DNA of 64,000 nucleotides from NCBI GenBank assembly GCA_964059195.1, contig CAXKWD010000005.1, forward strand, positions 152,611,265 through 152,675,264, read 5' to 3'. Position 1 is the stretch's first letter. Each line of letters starts with the position of its first letter. This document shows, one piece after another, positions 36,865-48,854 of this stretch. This DNA comes from Ectobius pallidus (Eukaryota; Arthropoda; Insecta; Blattodea; Ectobiidae). The translations under genes were made by a program, and so were the position numbers. The notes under the pieces are model-generated. The model searched no databases and was not told the DNA's origin. It worked only from the letters and a program-made list of their open reading frames with translations.

Positions 36865-37505
36865 CACAGTATAGTATAACAGTAGCGAAGCTCCATACAG
36901 TTTTTTTCAACCGGCGCGACTGCAGCTCTCGTAGCGGTGAGCGAGAGATAACACAATCTGTTACATTGTTTCTTATGAAAAATGCACAATCTAGAAGGCA
37001 GTGGAAAAATGTCAACAATATTTTATGGAAATGCTTGTAGTGCTATAAACTGCACCAACAGCCAAAGGAACCAAAGGAATCTCTCGATTTATCTTTCTTC
37101 AGGTTCCCTAAAGATCCTGAGAGGTAAGCAAAAACAGTTATTTGTTAAATTAAATTGCCAATTTGTGATTATCACGCTTGCATTCATACTAGACCACATC
37201 GGGAAACCGGTCTGATACTTTATAAGATATACAATGTCATCGATCTTGAAACTACAACTTCTTTATATTACCATAAAGTCTATGATTTGGTGAGTTCACC
37301 AGTATGCCTTTCCGGTAATGATCTCGTTCTAGTAATTTTAAAAATAAGAAGAAATACAGCCATATATTCGTATCTTTCCAATGCTAAAAATGGCTGTTTG
37401 CTAGTTCAATCTTGCCGGCCGCTTGGGGTGCTAGTGTCGCACCGATCTGTCAAAAGGATGCATTTTCCTTTCATTAGAGCTTCGCTACTGTTATACTATA
37501 CTGTG
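36865..37505 (+). mobile_element. P-like element with THAP exon, inserted in the foldback arm
   Basis: Perfect 29 bp terminal inverted repeats begin CACAGTATAGTATAACAGTA. The flanks are a 7 bp direct repeat, agcacac (36858-36864, 37506-37512); an 8 bp reading is one base out of register. Removing it restores the hairpin arm exactly. An exon with a THAP zinc-finger start lies inside, as in P-element transposases, which make 8 bp duplications. The 641 bp length leaves no room for the catalytic domain, so it is a deletion derivative. P class is an inference. Confidence 0.65.
37009..37122 (+). pseudogene. THAP zinc-finger exon fragment, frameshifted
   Basis: The frame MSTIFYGNACSAINCTNSQR reproduces the N-terminal Cys pair of a THAP domain. 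It then continues NQRNLS, and after a frame change reads SFFRFPKDPER, the typical THAP block. About 8 extra bases (atttatct) between NLS and FFRFP break the frame. AGG|GTAAGC at about 37122 looks like a splice donor, so the exon once spliced onward. An ATG at 36982 is in frame upstream. The DNA-binding domain is therefore dead here. Confidence 0.7.
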
Positions 37506-38418
37506 AGCACACGTTAAAAACACTGTTGTCAAATTAATAAAACTTCTTCTTGGTCCCAGATGCGTCTAATATTTGAAAATGCATTTCGATGCAAGTTGCA
37601 TCATCTTCAGTTCAGCTTGGAGACACAATCTGTTGTGCATTTTCAAATATTAGACGCATCTGGGACCAAGAAGAAGTTTTATTAATTTGACAACAGTGTT
37701 TTTAACGTGTGCTTGTGACTTCTGTGTTATTTTATATTTTATAAAAGGCCCCAGATAAGTGAAACGACAAGGGTTCTAAGGTGGACAATCTCTCTATTTT
37801 AAAAAAATTCCTTAGCTTAAGTATATCGGGCGTTGCCCAATTTTTGTAGTTCATCTTCGGTGACCGCCCAAGATCGACTCATTATAGTCATTTCACTATC
37901 GTATCAAAATGAAATTAGTTTCTATTCATCGTGTATTGCTAAGAAACTCGTTGTTAGGGCGATTTCTTGTAAATACAAATTTATTTTATAGAAATGTATA
38001 TAGTTAAAGCTAGTATAATATCGTATCTTTAAGAAATAAGTTATCCAAGTACCAATTCTCTTGTACTCAGCTAGACGTTGTCCTAAATTAACAATACATG
38101 AGGTAAAAATGTTGATCTTTATATTATCCTTTCTTTTGCAGGTTGTTTTCTCAGGATAATCTTCACGTTATCCTTTCTTTTGCAGGTTTACTTAGCTTAA
38201 GTATATCGGGCATTGCCCAATTTTTGCAGTTGATCTTCGGTGACCCCCAAGATTGACTGTAACTTGTATAATTTTTGTAATATTTTCGGTGACCGCCGCC
38301 ATATTCATTTCACTAACATACAAAATTTCAGTTAATCTGCTAACTTACTCGTTGTTTTGCACTTCATTATAGCGATTTCTTGTATATACAAATTTCTTGT
38401 ATATACCAATTTATTTTA

Positions 38419-39591
38419 GGGCCAGTTGTATAAAACTCACGAACTGATGGTTATTTTTAACTGAAAGTTGGAAAATAACTTGCTTTTTATGTTGTATACG
38501 TAAAACTAATCGTAGATTGTGTAACTCACAGTTTTAAATAACTGGAGGAAATAATAAAACATTTGGCAACTGTGCAAAGTTGAGGGAAATTTGCAGTGTG
38601 TATTATGTTTATATCTTTGATATTTGATTTTCAATTGTTTAATCAGAGATAAAGACCGTATTACGCATATGTCTTTGGTATTTATTTTCAATTTGTAAAT
38701 AAAGATGAGTTTGTTAAAAAAATAATTGAAGTCATTTATATGTTTGCTTCAAACTGCTTTAAATCTGTCCATAGATGCGTTTAGATGTGTAAGTGCTATC
38801 TGTTGCCCCCACAATGCCTGGAAAGGTACGAATATTGCAGAAATCTAGTATTGTTTTCCTATGTCAATATCCTTACTTGGCATTCTAATAACCGAGGCCT
38901 TAAAGCATCAATTTCTCTTGTCACATTATGAATGGTTCTACTGGCTGTTCCTTTGTCCCCGGTAACTAAGTTATTTGGAAGCCTCCAGACACAATACGTT
39001 TCATAGGACCTCAGGGCTGACTCCGAGTATCATGATCATATGATTTCGCTTTGTTCTTGACTGCAATGGGAGACAGCCTCTGCCTAGTTCTTCTACTCAA
39101 ATTTCGGTAACATCGTCATTTAGTACTAATAAAGGATTCTTTCTCTTATGACATACACGAGATGCATTATGGATTTTCATTGTATCACCAGATGAGGTAC
39201 TGTATTAGAATAATCAGAAATCTAGAAATTAATGTTGCTATTTTATAATGTAGGGCTACCATAACCAACAACCAAGCTAAGGTCCCGGTATCTGTATTTT
39301 TAATGTCATTACACAAAATGGAAGCATACTGAATCTAAATGATATGAAAATAATAATTAATAACTCACATTGCACTTATATAATGAATTTCTAGTGTCTT
39401 GCACTGTTTGAAATGTATTAAAAATGTCCAGATCAGTTAATGTTTTAACTTGCAAAAATTCGCCAGTTATATAAACTGTTGGTTAGGATGAATAAAATTG
39501 GATTAATATTTATACAACAGAAAAACAGTTAACGTAACTGAAAGTTAATTTTGCATGCTAACCACAGATTACATGTTTATACAACTGGCCC
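38419..39591. mobile_element. PIF/Harbinger element, 1173 bp, TTA target
   Basis: Perfect 16 bp terminal repeats, GGGCCAGTTGTATAAA, are flanked by TTA at 38416-38418 and 39592-39594. The target, atttattttatagaaatg, is intact in the sister tandem unit at 37983-37999, giving an empty site. A decayed transposase on the minus strand confirms the superfamily. Confidence 0.9.
38770..39130 (-). pseudogene. Decayed PIF/Harbinger transposase
   Basis: The minus strand reads YCVWRLPNNLVTGDKGTASR then TIHNVTREIDALRP. This corresponds to the region before the first catalytic residue where family members read '..GD..GVS.STVSR.I..V'. A frame change later comes FCNIRTFPGIVGATDSTYTS, matching the IxxFPGVxGCIDGTHI block with the first catalytic Asp kept. 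Several stops and frameshifts separate the pieces, and the rest of the DDE domain was not found, so it is not functional. Confidence 0.75.
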
Positions 39592-40259
39592 TTATAGAAA
39601 TGTTAAAGTTAATGAACTATCGTATCTTTAAGAAATAAATTATCCAAGTTTCAATTCATATGTACTTAGCTAGACTTTTCCTAAAAGAACAATGTGTCAT
39701 CACATTGATCTTTATACTTTCTTTTGCAGGTGTTTCTTAAATAGATTATGTGTAACTTATATCAATTTTTTTAATATTTTCGGTGTCCAGCCATAGTCAT
39801 TTTACTAACATACCAAATTTCAATTAGGTCTACTACTAGTGTTTTGTTAAGAAACTCTTCGTTATAGCGATTTCTTGTAATTGCAAATTTATTTTATAGA
39901 TATATCTTACGTACTATGTAGTAAAATTTAATTATCGTGTCTGTAAGAAATTATTCTACTTCCGTTTCATATGTACACAGCTAGACGAAGTCCTAAATTA
40001 ACTATATATGAAATAAAAGGATAAGCATTTTATTATGTTTTCCCTAACAGCTAGTACCCAGCTTCTACTGATGCTTCTTTATCAATTTTATAGTTTACTT
40101 TCGGTGTCCACCGCCAAGATTTATTTATTTTAGTCATTTCAGTACCATAGCAAATTTCAGTTAGCTCTTCTGCTCGTGTTTTGTAAGAAACTTCATTATA
40201 GCGATTTCTTGTAAATAAAAATTTATTTTAGAGAAACTTGTACTTATTCAAAATGGATT

Positions 40260-41470
40260 TCACCGGGATCAATTTCTAAGATAAGATTTATTATAATCCA
40301 CAGATTCCAAGTTTATGTCAAAAGAGAAATACGATTTGAATATAGAACATGACCGACTTACAAAGAGCACTATGTATAGTGTTTGATGTTAAATACAATA
40401 GCTAAAACAACAACAAAAAGTAGAGCTTGTTTCCAAAAGGTACAAATCCCACCTCAACATATTTTACAGGAAAAAAAGGAATTCATATAAATTATTTTTA
40501 ATTCGTTTCTGGCATATGCAGTTAGACTTAAGAATTTCATTCATCTTAATGCTGTGTATAGACAGAATAAAGTTTGATTTTGTACTTTCTGCAAGCAATC
40601 TGGGATTTGGTGCTAACCTAAACTGAACTATAGTCTACTGTGGTACACTGTCACAATGGTGACATAGGTCTAACCGACTTACTTAGAATAAATCAAGTGA
40701 ACATAATCGTGTCTTTAGAGCTTTGTCTTTGTTTTTATCCACTGTAAAACTAATAATCAGGGTTAGGATTTAGGTGCAGTTTTCGTATGGAAAAAGGAAG
40801 GGAAAATGTGCTAAAAATAACAAAAACCGGGGGCAAAAAGGTGCTACTAAACTCGATAGGCTACATAACAAACTTACATTGACAACATCATACTACTGAC
40901 TAATTGACAGTGAAATTACAAAGAATAATAGAGTATTTTAGAGAGAGTATTTTATCTAATGTATTTATGTCCATTTCTAAACTGCCACCGACCACTAGCA
41001 TGTGTTCATTCGGGTGGCGTAATAATGTAAAAGTAATTTAGAAAATTAGTAAACAAATCTTTTATAATACGTAAATAAATAAGTTATATGTAAACTTATT
41101 TCAAAACAATAAACTAACTTTCAACTATTAAAATATACTTGCATAGGTTCGAACTCAATGTAAACAAGTTAGCGTAATTAAATTAGGGTTTTCAGGACGT
41201 GAACCCACTTGCATTTCAGCAATGCATTTCGTATGCAGGTATGGCATGGAGTCTTGGTCGTCATACTGCGGGCGTAGTATAGTAGGCTTATTGATCATTT
41301 CTAAATTACTACCAAGAGAGTGATGAATAATTTATGAACGATAGAAAAGCATTACAGCAAACGCTTACCTTCTTACTAACCAGGCTGCAGTCATAGGTCC
41401 ATTCGTGTAGACCTCATCAAGTTCTCCGTCCAGAATTCCTTGACGCGTTGCTAGGTAATAGCTTAAGGTG
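40260..41470. other. Unrecognised AT-rich stretch
   Basis: No exon or transposon ends were confirmed. A G/A-rich patch at 40765-40850 (agggttaggatttaggtgca) resembles the left ends of the hAT-like family, but I found no matching right end. Confidence 0.35.
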
Positions 41471-41559
41471 TACCTTTGTGTGCAAGTTTATGCGAAAAGG
41501 GTCTACGGAACAGTTCATATTCTCTTTACCCATTGTATATTATTACTTCCACTTCTTGC

Positions 41560-41895
41560 AAATTCACGGTACAGAAATTATTGTTACACAACTCGAATAT
41601 TCCCGCCGAAATCCATCACCTTGTTCGTCAAGTCAGTAGTATTCAGGAACTCGTCACAAAAATAAATGACGTAATCAGCATTAATCGCATGTTTCCACAG
41701 GTGGATTTACATGACTTTAAAAAAGTGTCCTAACTTGTGACTAGTGGATCAAAAAGACCATTATTGATGTAAATTTTGTTTTTAATTATTTAGCATTGAC
41801 TGTGGATATGTAAATTTGTATATTTGACGAGTCCCATTACCCATAACATGGTTATGTTCATTCGGACTAAATAAAAATCTAATCGAATCTAAAAT
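41560..41895 (+). mobile_element. Possible LINE 3' end with short open frame
   Basis: A frame ending EIHHLVRQVSSIQELVTKIN...DLHDFKKVS stops at 41733. About 150 bp later the sequence ends ctaaataaaaatctaatcgaatct, a poly(A)-signal-like site plus a short tandem tail. That layout fits a 5'-truncated retroposon. I do not recognise the peptide, so the reading is tentative. Confidence 0.3.
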
Positions 41896-42129
41896 AGTAA
41901 CAAACTGTGATGAGTGGACAGAAGCGTAATGAATGAACGAGTACACATAACCTTGAGATTCACATGACTTCTACTAACAACGCGAATGTGAGTCACTCTA
42001 CGAGTTCATACTTTGACTTTCATAATATTCTTGTGAGTTAATCTGAATAAAATGCAGTTACTTTTATATGTCAAGGATGTCCATTTGTCTGGGTTCTTTC
42101 CTTTCTTCTCTCTTCTTTCTGTTTCTTTT

Positions 42130-43530
42130 TATTTCCTCTGCTCGAGCCATAGGTAGGCCTTCTATAGAGGAAGTCCCCTGAATTCAAAAATACAGTTTTC
42201 AGAAACGTGTGTGTGTATGTGAACAACCAACCTCCAGAACGAAAAATCATACGAAAACAAAATTTTATATTTGGGTTAGGTAGGTACCTTCAAAGAATGT
42301 GACACGAAGATGGAGGTGATTGCCATTTCAGATTAGAAAAAATAGTTTTTCGCGATTTTCTCGAAAACTGTTGTAAAGATTATGCTTAAATTTTGCACAT
42401 GACGTGCTTATACGTATGAGCTAAAACTTTTATTTGAAACTTTTTTTTTTCAAAAATTCTCTGAAGGGTAGTTATAAGCCCATACATAGAGTAAAGAAAA
42501 TTACGAGGACACATTAATCAGATTTTATTTGGGTTGTGTATCCTTCGGGGATGCGATGTGGTAGCGACAATCTCTTCATTTTTACAACCGATTTAGATGA
42601 AGAGAATGTCATACATGATACATTACACTAAGAGGCAAAGCTTTTATTCGGGCATAGGATGTTATGTTTCACATAAGATTTGTTTTATTATGTCTAAAAT
42701 CTGATCATTTCTCAGTTCTACCTAGTGGTACCTAGTTTATCCCCTAGATGTAGAGCATTTGTGTTCAACCTTTTGGATTTCGGGCAAAAGTGCCCCTATA
42801 TGCCCCATGTTTTTTACTTCCTCTGCCCGTACCATAGGTACTAAAGGTAGAGGAAGTATTGTTTTCGACCCTAAAATACGAAGTTGAGTTTTCAGCATAT
42901 ATACACGTTTCAAGGCCCCCTGAATCCAAACATACTATTTTTGGAAACATGTCTGTGTGTCCGTGTGTGTGTCTGTCTGTCTGTGTGGAAGTTTGTGAAC
43001 AGGCTAGCTCCGAAACGGAGAATCGTATGAAAACAAAATTTTGTATTTGGGTCAGGTGCCTTCTGAAGATGTGATTCGAAGATTGGCGACAAATTTCCCT
43101 TATTTTTAAGGGGACTTTACATGAAGAAATTTTCGTTTTTCGCGATTTTCTCGAAAACGGCTCTAACGATTTTCTTTAAATTTTGCGCATGGATTGCATG
43201 TACCAAGAGCTAAAACTTTTATTTGAAACATTTTTTCGAACAAATTCTCTGAAGGGTAGTTATAAGCAACCCACTGTGAATACGTGCTTTTTGCAATACG
43301 GCTTCTTGAAAATCGTACGAAAACAAAATTTTGTATTTGGGTTAGGTACCTTCTGAGGCTGTGAAGATTGGCGACAACCTTTTCTTATATTTAAGGGGAC
43401 TTTACATGAAGAATATTTTGTTTTTTGCTATTTTCTCATAAACGGCCCTAACAATTTCCTTTAAATTTTGTACATGGATTGCTTATACGATTTCAAAAAC
43501 ATTCTCTGAAGGGTGGTTGTAACCTCCCAA
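42130..43530. repeat. Three diverged copies of a 250-450 bp repeat
   Basis: Shared blocks in order: cctctgc.cg..ccataggta; ctgaatcc/ttcaaaaata; cgaaaacaaaattttgtatt then tgggt.aggt; ttcgcgattttctcgaaaac; aaattttgcacatg; ctaaaacttttatttgaaac; ctctgaagggtagttataag. Copies lie at about 42130-42480, 42815-43265 and 43305-43525, and a fourth lies at 61750-62095. No coding frame is conserved among them. A TG/TC-rich microsatellite sits at 42951-42990. Confidence 0.75.
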
Positions 43531-44750
43531 CTTGCCTGGTGAACAACTCAATACGCGGACATTTAAGGCATCTTATTCTATATAAGCACGTGAAGTGAGA
43601 AAAATGTATTGTTGGCCCTGCTTACAGTAAAGAAATATCTGAGGGGAATATTCGATAAATTTCGGAAATTATTCTTATCAGCGGAAAGTTCAATAAACGT
43701 TTGCAGTCATTTGGTTTTTTTTCCCCCCATAGCCTGCGTTTTTAGTCGCAACATTCAAAGAAGGGGCTATAAGATATTTATAGCATAATTAGCGTAAATG
43801 CTGCAAACTTTTATTTGTGTAGAGGAAGTTATGTGACTTTCACATCAGATTTTTTATTTTTTCTACGGTGATTTTCTGCAAGGGGTTGAGCATCAGTGTC
43901 TTAGAGGCCAAGAAGACTCTACTATATAAATCTATTACGTGATTTCCGAACCACAGTGGTATCCTCAGTACCGATGGCAGATTGTGGAGGCAGGGGCAGG
44001 TTATTAATTAGGTTTTGTAAGGAGATAAACGTGGAACTCAACGCAGATGGTAGGCTTTTAATCCATAAGCACAGTATGATTATTTCCCCCTTTCGTAGAA
44101 AGTAAAGTAGGCAGCATAAATACATAAGCCTAAAGATTCCCCAGTTTTCACAGTATCGTAGTGGAGGTGGTAAGGTTTCTGACTTGACCACTATGATCTG
44201 TCTGCTTGCTCACTTCAGCTGAAGAAAAGTATGCTCGAAATTGTTAGGTGAATTTTCCTATACACAGACCATGCTGCCCTCTAGTAGCTTCACATTCAAT
44301 TACGTTGACTGAAATCACTTAATAATGCAGTTTTATGTAAGTGATGTTATTGATGACCAGAGCTAGGATTTATGTGTAATAAAAATAGGTAAATATATAC
44401 ATATGGGCTAAACGTTATCAAAATATGGAGTAAAATATGGACTATTTTTTTAAATGATGCAAAATAATATTAGAACACCTGTATATTATCAACGTTGCAG
44501 AGTTATAAAAGAGTACAATTATTTAAGATTTATTGCTTAAACATGAAAGCCTCAGAAAAGAATAGAATACGTGCCACACAACATTTTAAAGGAGAGTCAC
44601 AAAACATAAACATAAATTACGTCATACATATATAATTGGGAATTAAGAAAAGAAACGACAAGTTTTAGGCCGAAACTTGAACTGTGCTTAGCTCCAGAAA
44701 TTGTGAAAGTTTAAGGTTAAGTTAATGGATCAAAGACATTCTTTTCGTAT
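43530..44750. other. No recognised feature
   Basis: One open frame of 89 codons on the minus strand (43922-44191) shows no motif and no splice context that I can support. Confidence 0.35.
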
Positions 44751-44762
44751 TGTATTCATGAC

Positions 44763-45422
44763 TAGGATTCGGATGTTTATGACCTAAAAAAGGTGGAAAA
44801 TATAACTGCAAATATGCCCTTAAAAGTGATTAAATATGACTCAAAAAACCTAAATATGACCTTATAAAACAACACATTTTCAAAAAATAAATGTCCTAAT
44901 TTAAAATGTTTAAAGACACTAAATTCTTACATCACACGATTTCAATCAGATAATAACTTTTTAACAGTTTTGATGATTTACAGTTTTGCTTGTAATGAAC
45001 TTCTATTTTTAAAGAATTTGCCCGTTTGCTCGCTTAATCAGCTGCAAATAGTTATAATATTTTGTAGACTGTACGTCTTCCTATAAAATGTGAACAACTG
45101 CATTGATTTTAAATTTTAAGTTATCTATTAGTTTGGTATAAACTTTAAATTAATGAAATAAATTTCAAATTTAATTCGACCATGTACTACACACACTGTA
45201 TAATTGTGCTCCTTTACCGAATTTTTAACTGAAATATGCCGTTAAATTACAAATATGGCCAAAATATGACTAAGACCATGACCAAAATATGACTTTATAT
45301 GCAAAATAAAAACCGTCCGGTAAGGATAATAAAGTGCAATTCGTGTTTAATTTGTGTTTGCGGCAAGAACGGAGGTCAGGATAAAAATATGATAGGCCAA
45401 TGTCATAAACATCCGAGCCCTT
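44763..45422. mobile_element. hAT-like MITE with AAATATGAC repeats, copy B
   Basis: The inward ends TAGGATTCGGATGTTTATGA and AAGGGCTCGGATGTTTATGA are flanked by a perfect 8 bp duplication, ttcatgac, at 44755-44762 and 45423-45430. It is alignable throughout with 17202-17870, including cggaggtcaggataaaaata near the right end. No coding sequence. Confidence 0.88.
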
Positions 45423-45430
45423 TTCATGAC

Positions 45431-48355
45431 ATTCTGAACTGTATTTGTTGCGATTTTTTAAATGGAAATATTGGTATACAACATAGGCTACTTGTTAATT
45501 TGTTCTACAGCATATTGAATAAAATGGATTTTCAGTGCTTTAAGTCCATACCTACTCCCCAAAAGAAGAAGAAAAAAAAGGAAATAGTATAATTATTTAG
45601 TAAATTATTACTCCACACAGCTAACCACGTTATTTAAATATTTTCAAATATTTTGACGGGAATTTCTACAGACTGCACAGCAGTTCTCGTTATAGGCACG
45701 TCACTAATAGCATTGCGTGGTCTATTTTATCGACCACAAAGCGATAATCACGATTACCCCATTAATCCGGACATTAGGTTTGGATACGATGTAATCATTC
45801 GGAAAATCTGCAGATGTGCGTGTTTCCCTCCCATTTAGGAAGTCCGGTAATCAAACTCTTTAACAGGGGTATAGGAGAGTCATCTCTTTCACTGTAAATT
45901 GGATAAAGGTTCTGATTCCCTGTCCTTCCAGGACTCTCTACTCGAACCATAGATACGATAGTTAGATGACTAAAGAAGTCATTTTTACGTCGTTAGTGCA
46001 TACTACATATACGGGAATACGGTTATACGGACTTTGAAATTCGATGTCAAGTATTCATTATAAATACTCGGTTTGCAATCCCCTGAATCCAAAAATACAA
46101 TCGAGGGGCTGATTAATTTTTCAGGGGAAAAATCCAACTGTTGGAGTTGTCTTGTTTTTGTTGGAGTAAAATATCCATTTTGCAATAAATAATATTTATT
46201 ACTAGCAAGTGGATTTAGTAAAATTATATGAGTAGGCCTACACAAAAACAAAAATTTAATATTGTAACAATTATTGACACAAAATTGAAGTTAAGGTTAA
46301 TTGAAACTACTTATGAAAGCCACTGTACACTATCATTGTCACGTCGGCTCTCACACTAGTTTTACTGGTTATAGGCTTGCAGCCGTTCGATTGAAATTTA
46401 TATGATCCGAAAAAGGCTTTAAAGTGCTGTTTTGAAGCGTCTCTCCTTAAGGATAAGTACCTTTTCCACAGAATAAATAGTTATTGTAGATAAGTAACTA
46501 GTCTAAATGGAAAAAAAATGTAATAAATTTAATAACTAGAAAACATTTGTTCTAATTTTAATTAATAAAAAAGACATAGAAAGGAGCTGATAATCCTCAA
46601 TTTAAAAAAAAAAAACAAAGTATTTTTGTTACATAATAATTCTTTAAGTGGACATTTAGTGCTTCTCATTAAATTTGAAAACATATTTACAGTTGAAATA
46701 AATAAAAATAATGGCAAACATGATCATTTAACATTTACTCATTATTTCAAAGATTTCAATCATTAACTTAAAGCAGTCAGTGTTGTTCAGTGGCGAGGAT
46801 TTTACATTTGAATTTGACATGTGAGAAGGTTATTCAACATCGTCGCCAGAATTATAAATTTTGTTTATAATTTTTAATTTTTATTTTAGTAATTTGCGGG
46901 CCTCCCTGACTCAAGGGCCCCCGTTGCAAGGCAACTTCCTATAATAAATTGATTCAACTCAGAAGTCGGAAATTTGTAATGCCTTAAAGGAGACCCCAAA
47001 CCCTGTGTGCATGTAATTCAGCTCGTACTACTCCATGTGCAATATAGCGTGAGTTACACTAGGCCTATGTTCTGCGCATGCACCAGAACATAGTTTAGTT
47101 TTTTGTAAGAGCTGATGCAATCAATAAGATCTTATTTAGGAACGTGAAAAGGCGAGGAAAATTAACTCTTACTAGACGAACAAGTATGTCCTTAAAAAAA
47201 AATGTACATAAGCTACTTACAAGAAAATCACTTCTTGACTGCCTAAATAATGTTAACCCGTATGTAATACTGTTGGCACGATCCCAAAGTTTTGACAGGC
47301 TATACTTTGAAGTTGGAGGTCATAACATTTTAATTTTTGGCCTGCACAGAAGCATTTAATATGAATAATTTATTAATAAAATTATATTATTTTTATAATA
47401 AATTTAGTAAAATCTTTCGCTGATTTCTTAGTGAGGCAATAAGAACGAATTTATACCTAAAATTTAGCATAAGAGACATTTTACAGGTTTTTTTATAATT
47501 AAAAAAAATTAAATTAGCATTTTAACGATCACATTGTAGGCCCACACCAGAACTTTGGTAAAATTTTAAGGAGAGTCGAAATAATGATCATAAATATCGA
47601 AATTATGTATTTTCTGCTTTTAATTGCTTCTGAATCTTGAGAAAGTAAGTGTTAAAATGATATGTAACATGTTATGGTTTTAATTCTCTAACATCTCGAA
47701 TGTTTAGTTTTATTATTATTATTAATATTAATATTATTTATTTTTTATTTTTGCACAGACTAAAAATGTTATCTTCTTATTCAAAAGGTTCTGAAGATTT
47801 AGAAGGCAATGCAAATGAGCTTAGCCTATACATTTAAACTTAATACAGGAAGCTCTATAAACATTTGTTGTATGTTAAATAATGTCTCAAGTCTGTTTCA
47901 CTTTTTGTAAAAAAATAATAAAGACCTTGTTTGTGTTACTACATACATATTAAGTTTTCCATTCTCATGTTCCTTTTTCTTGGCTTCTACTGAAAATACA
48001 TCTTTAAAACTTGTACCATATGCCCAAAATTTACTTAAATACATTTAGACGGAAGGATATCATTCTGTATGTCCTGCAAAAATTATATATAACAATTTTG
48101 ATGAATTTCTGTAGAAAGAAGTTGTACGAAGAGAGAAAAAAAATGTCAGTTTAATTAAATATCTGTAAAAGCCCATGGCTATTTATTTATTATTTACACA
48201 CTTATGACGGCCATAGGAAGAACGCTATTGATTTTGGACCAAATCGGTTGACCGGTCACGTGCTTTTAAATAGACAAGATTAAAAAATAAGAGAATGTTT
48301 CGAAAGAGTAGACGTTTAAAAATAAAATTACCATGACACTTGTATTGTATTTTTG
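45431..48355. other. AT-rich stretch with only repeat scraps
   Basis: Around 45925-46090 there is a weak relative of the 42 kb repeat (actcgaaccatagatac, ccctgaatccaaaaatac). A piece of the 27.9 kb repeat lies inverted at about 48235-48260. Otherwise I recognise nothing. Confidence 0.35.
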
Positions 48356-48359
48356 TAGG

Positions 48360-48640
48360 GAAAAACTATAGATTTGGATTATAAGGGTAATTTAATCACG
48401 GAGGATGAAATGAGCTGGACATGTTGCACGCATGGGGCAGGAAAGACATATCTAAAAAATATTGACTGTGAGACCCGAAAGGGAAGAGATCACTTGAAAT
48501 ATCTAGATATAGGTGAGAGGACAATGAATATATTTATGGGAAGTAGGATTTGCGAGGGATGGTTGGATGGAGTTAGCAGAAAATAGGATTGAATGGCGGG
48601 CTCATGTAAGCGTGGCAGTGAACCTCCGGGTTCCATAAAA
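48360..48640 (+). pseudogene. Dispersed cockroach repeat remnant ending ...NLRVP
   Basis: The plus strand reads KGRDHLKYLDIGERT, then in another frame DGWMELAENRIEWRAHVSVA and VNLRVP-stop. I recall peptides of the form '..DRDRWRALVNAVMNLRVP' as a very common predicted tail in cockroach gene sets, probably from a retroelement. The frame is broken between the parts. The class is uncertain. Confidence 0.45.
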
Positions 48641-48854
48641 TAGATAATATAGTACCTTTAGCTTGCTTAGAAATTGTCTATAACTATTGAGTAAGTAGAA
48701 AATAAGGACATTTCTCCCATTTGCCTTGCTGACATTCCAGTATTTCCTTTTCATAGAAACCCCAACCCCATCATTTAAAAAGTCAGTCTTCTTTGCAGTT
48801 TAATTTACCTCAAAATCTGAAGTTAGCCCTTCTAGAACTTGTGATGATTTATTA

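Larger units (their letters stand above)
36733..37810. mobile_element. Foldback MITE with 10 bp target duplication (Mutator-like)
   Basis: cttagcttaa occurs at 36723-36732 and 37811-37820, and once, unoccupied, in the sister tandem unit at 38191-38200. The arms are inverted: the left runs about 36762-36864, then after an interruption 37513-37583; the right is 37633-37804. The apical stem (aacactgttgtcaaattaat and onward) surrounds a loop of about 50 bp. A target duplication of 9-10 bp with long foldback arms suggests the Mutator superfamily, but no transposase is present. The left end carries about 23 bp missing from the right. Confidence 0.8.
36540..40255. repeat. Diverged tandem repeat array, 330-410 bp unit, with nested transposons
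   Basis: Recurring landmarks are cttagcttaagtatatcggg, cttcggtgaccgcc, gcgatttcttgtaaatac, atttattttatagaaatg, and tatcctttcttttgcaggt. The gcgatttcttgt landmark lies at 37956, 38364, 39866 and 40198. After removing the Harbinger insert the spacings are about 408, 326 and 332 bp. A partial unit lies left of the foldback (about 36590-36732). I found no protein in it. Function unknown; it may be a local satellite or part of an old element. Confidence 0.75.

Noticed and set aside
37500..37720. A separate small hairpin MITE in the right arm
   Set aside because: It is the apical part of the larger foldback; the apparent boundary is created by the P-like insertion in the other arm.
40765..40850. 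Left end of another hAT-like MITE
   Set aside because: No matching right end or 8 bp duplication was found.
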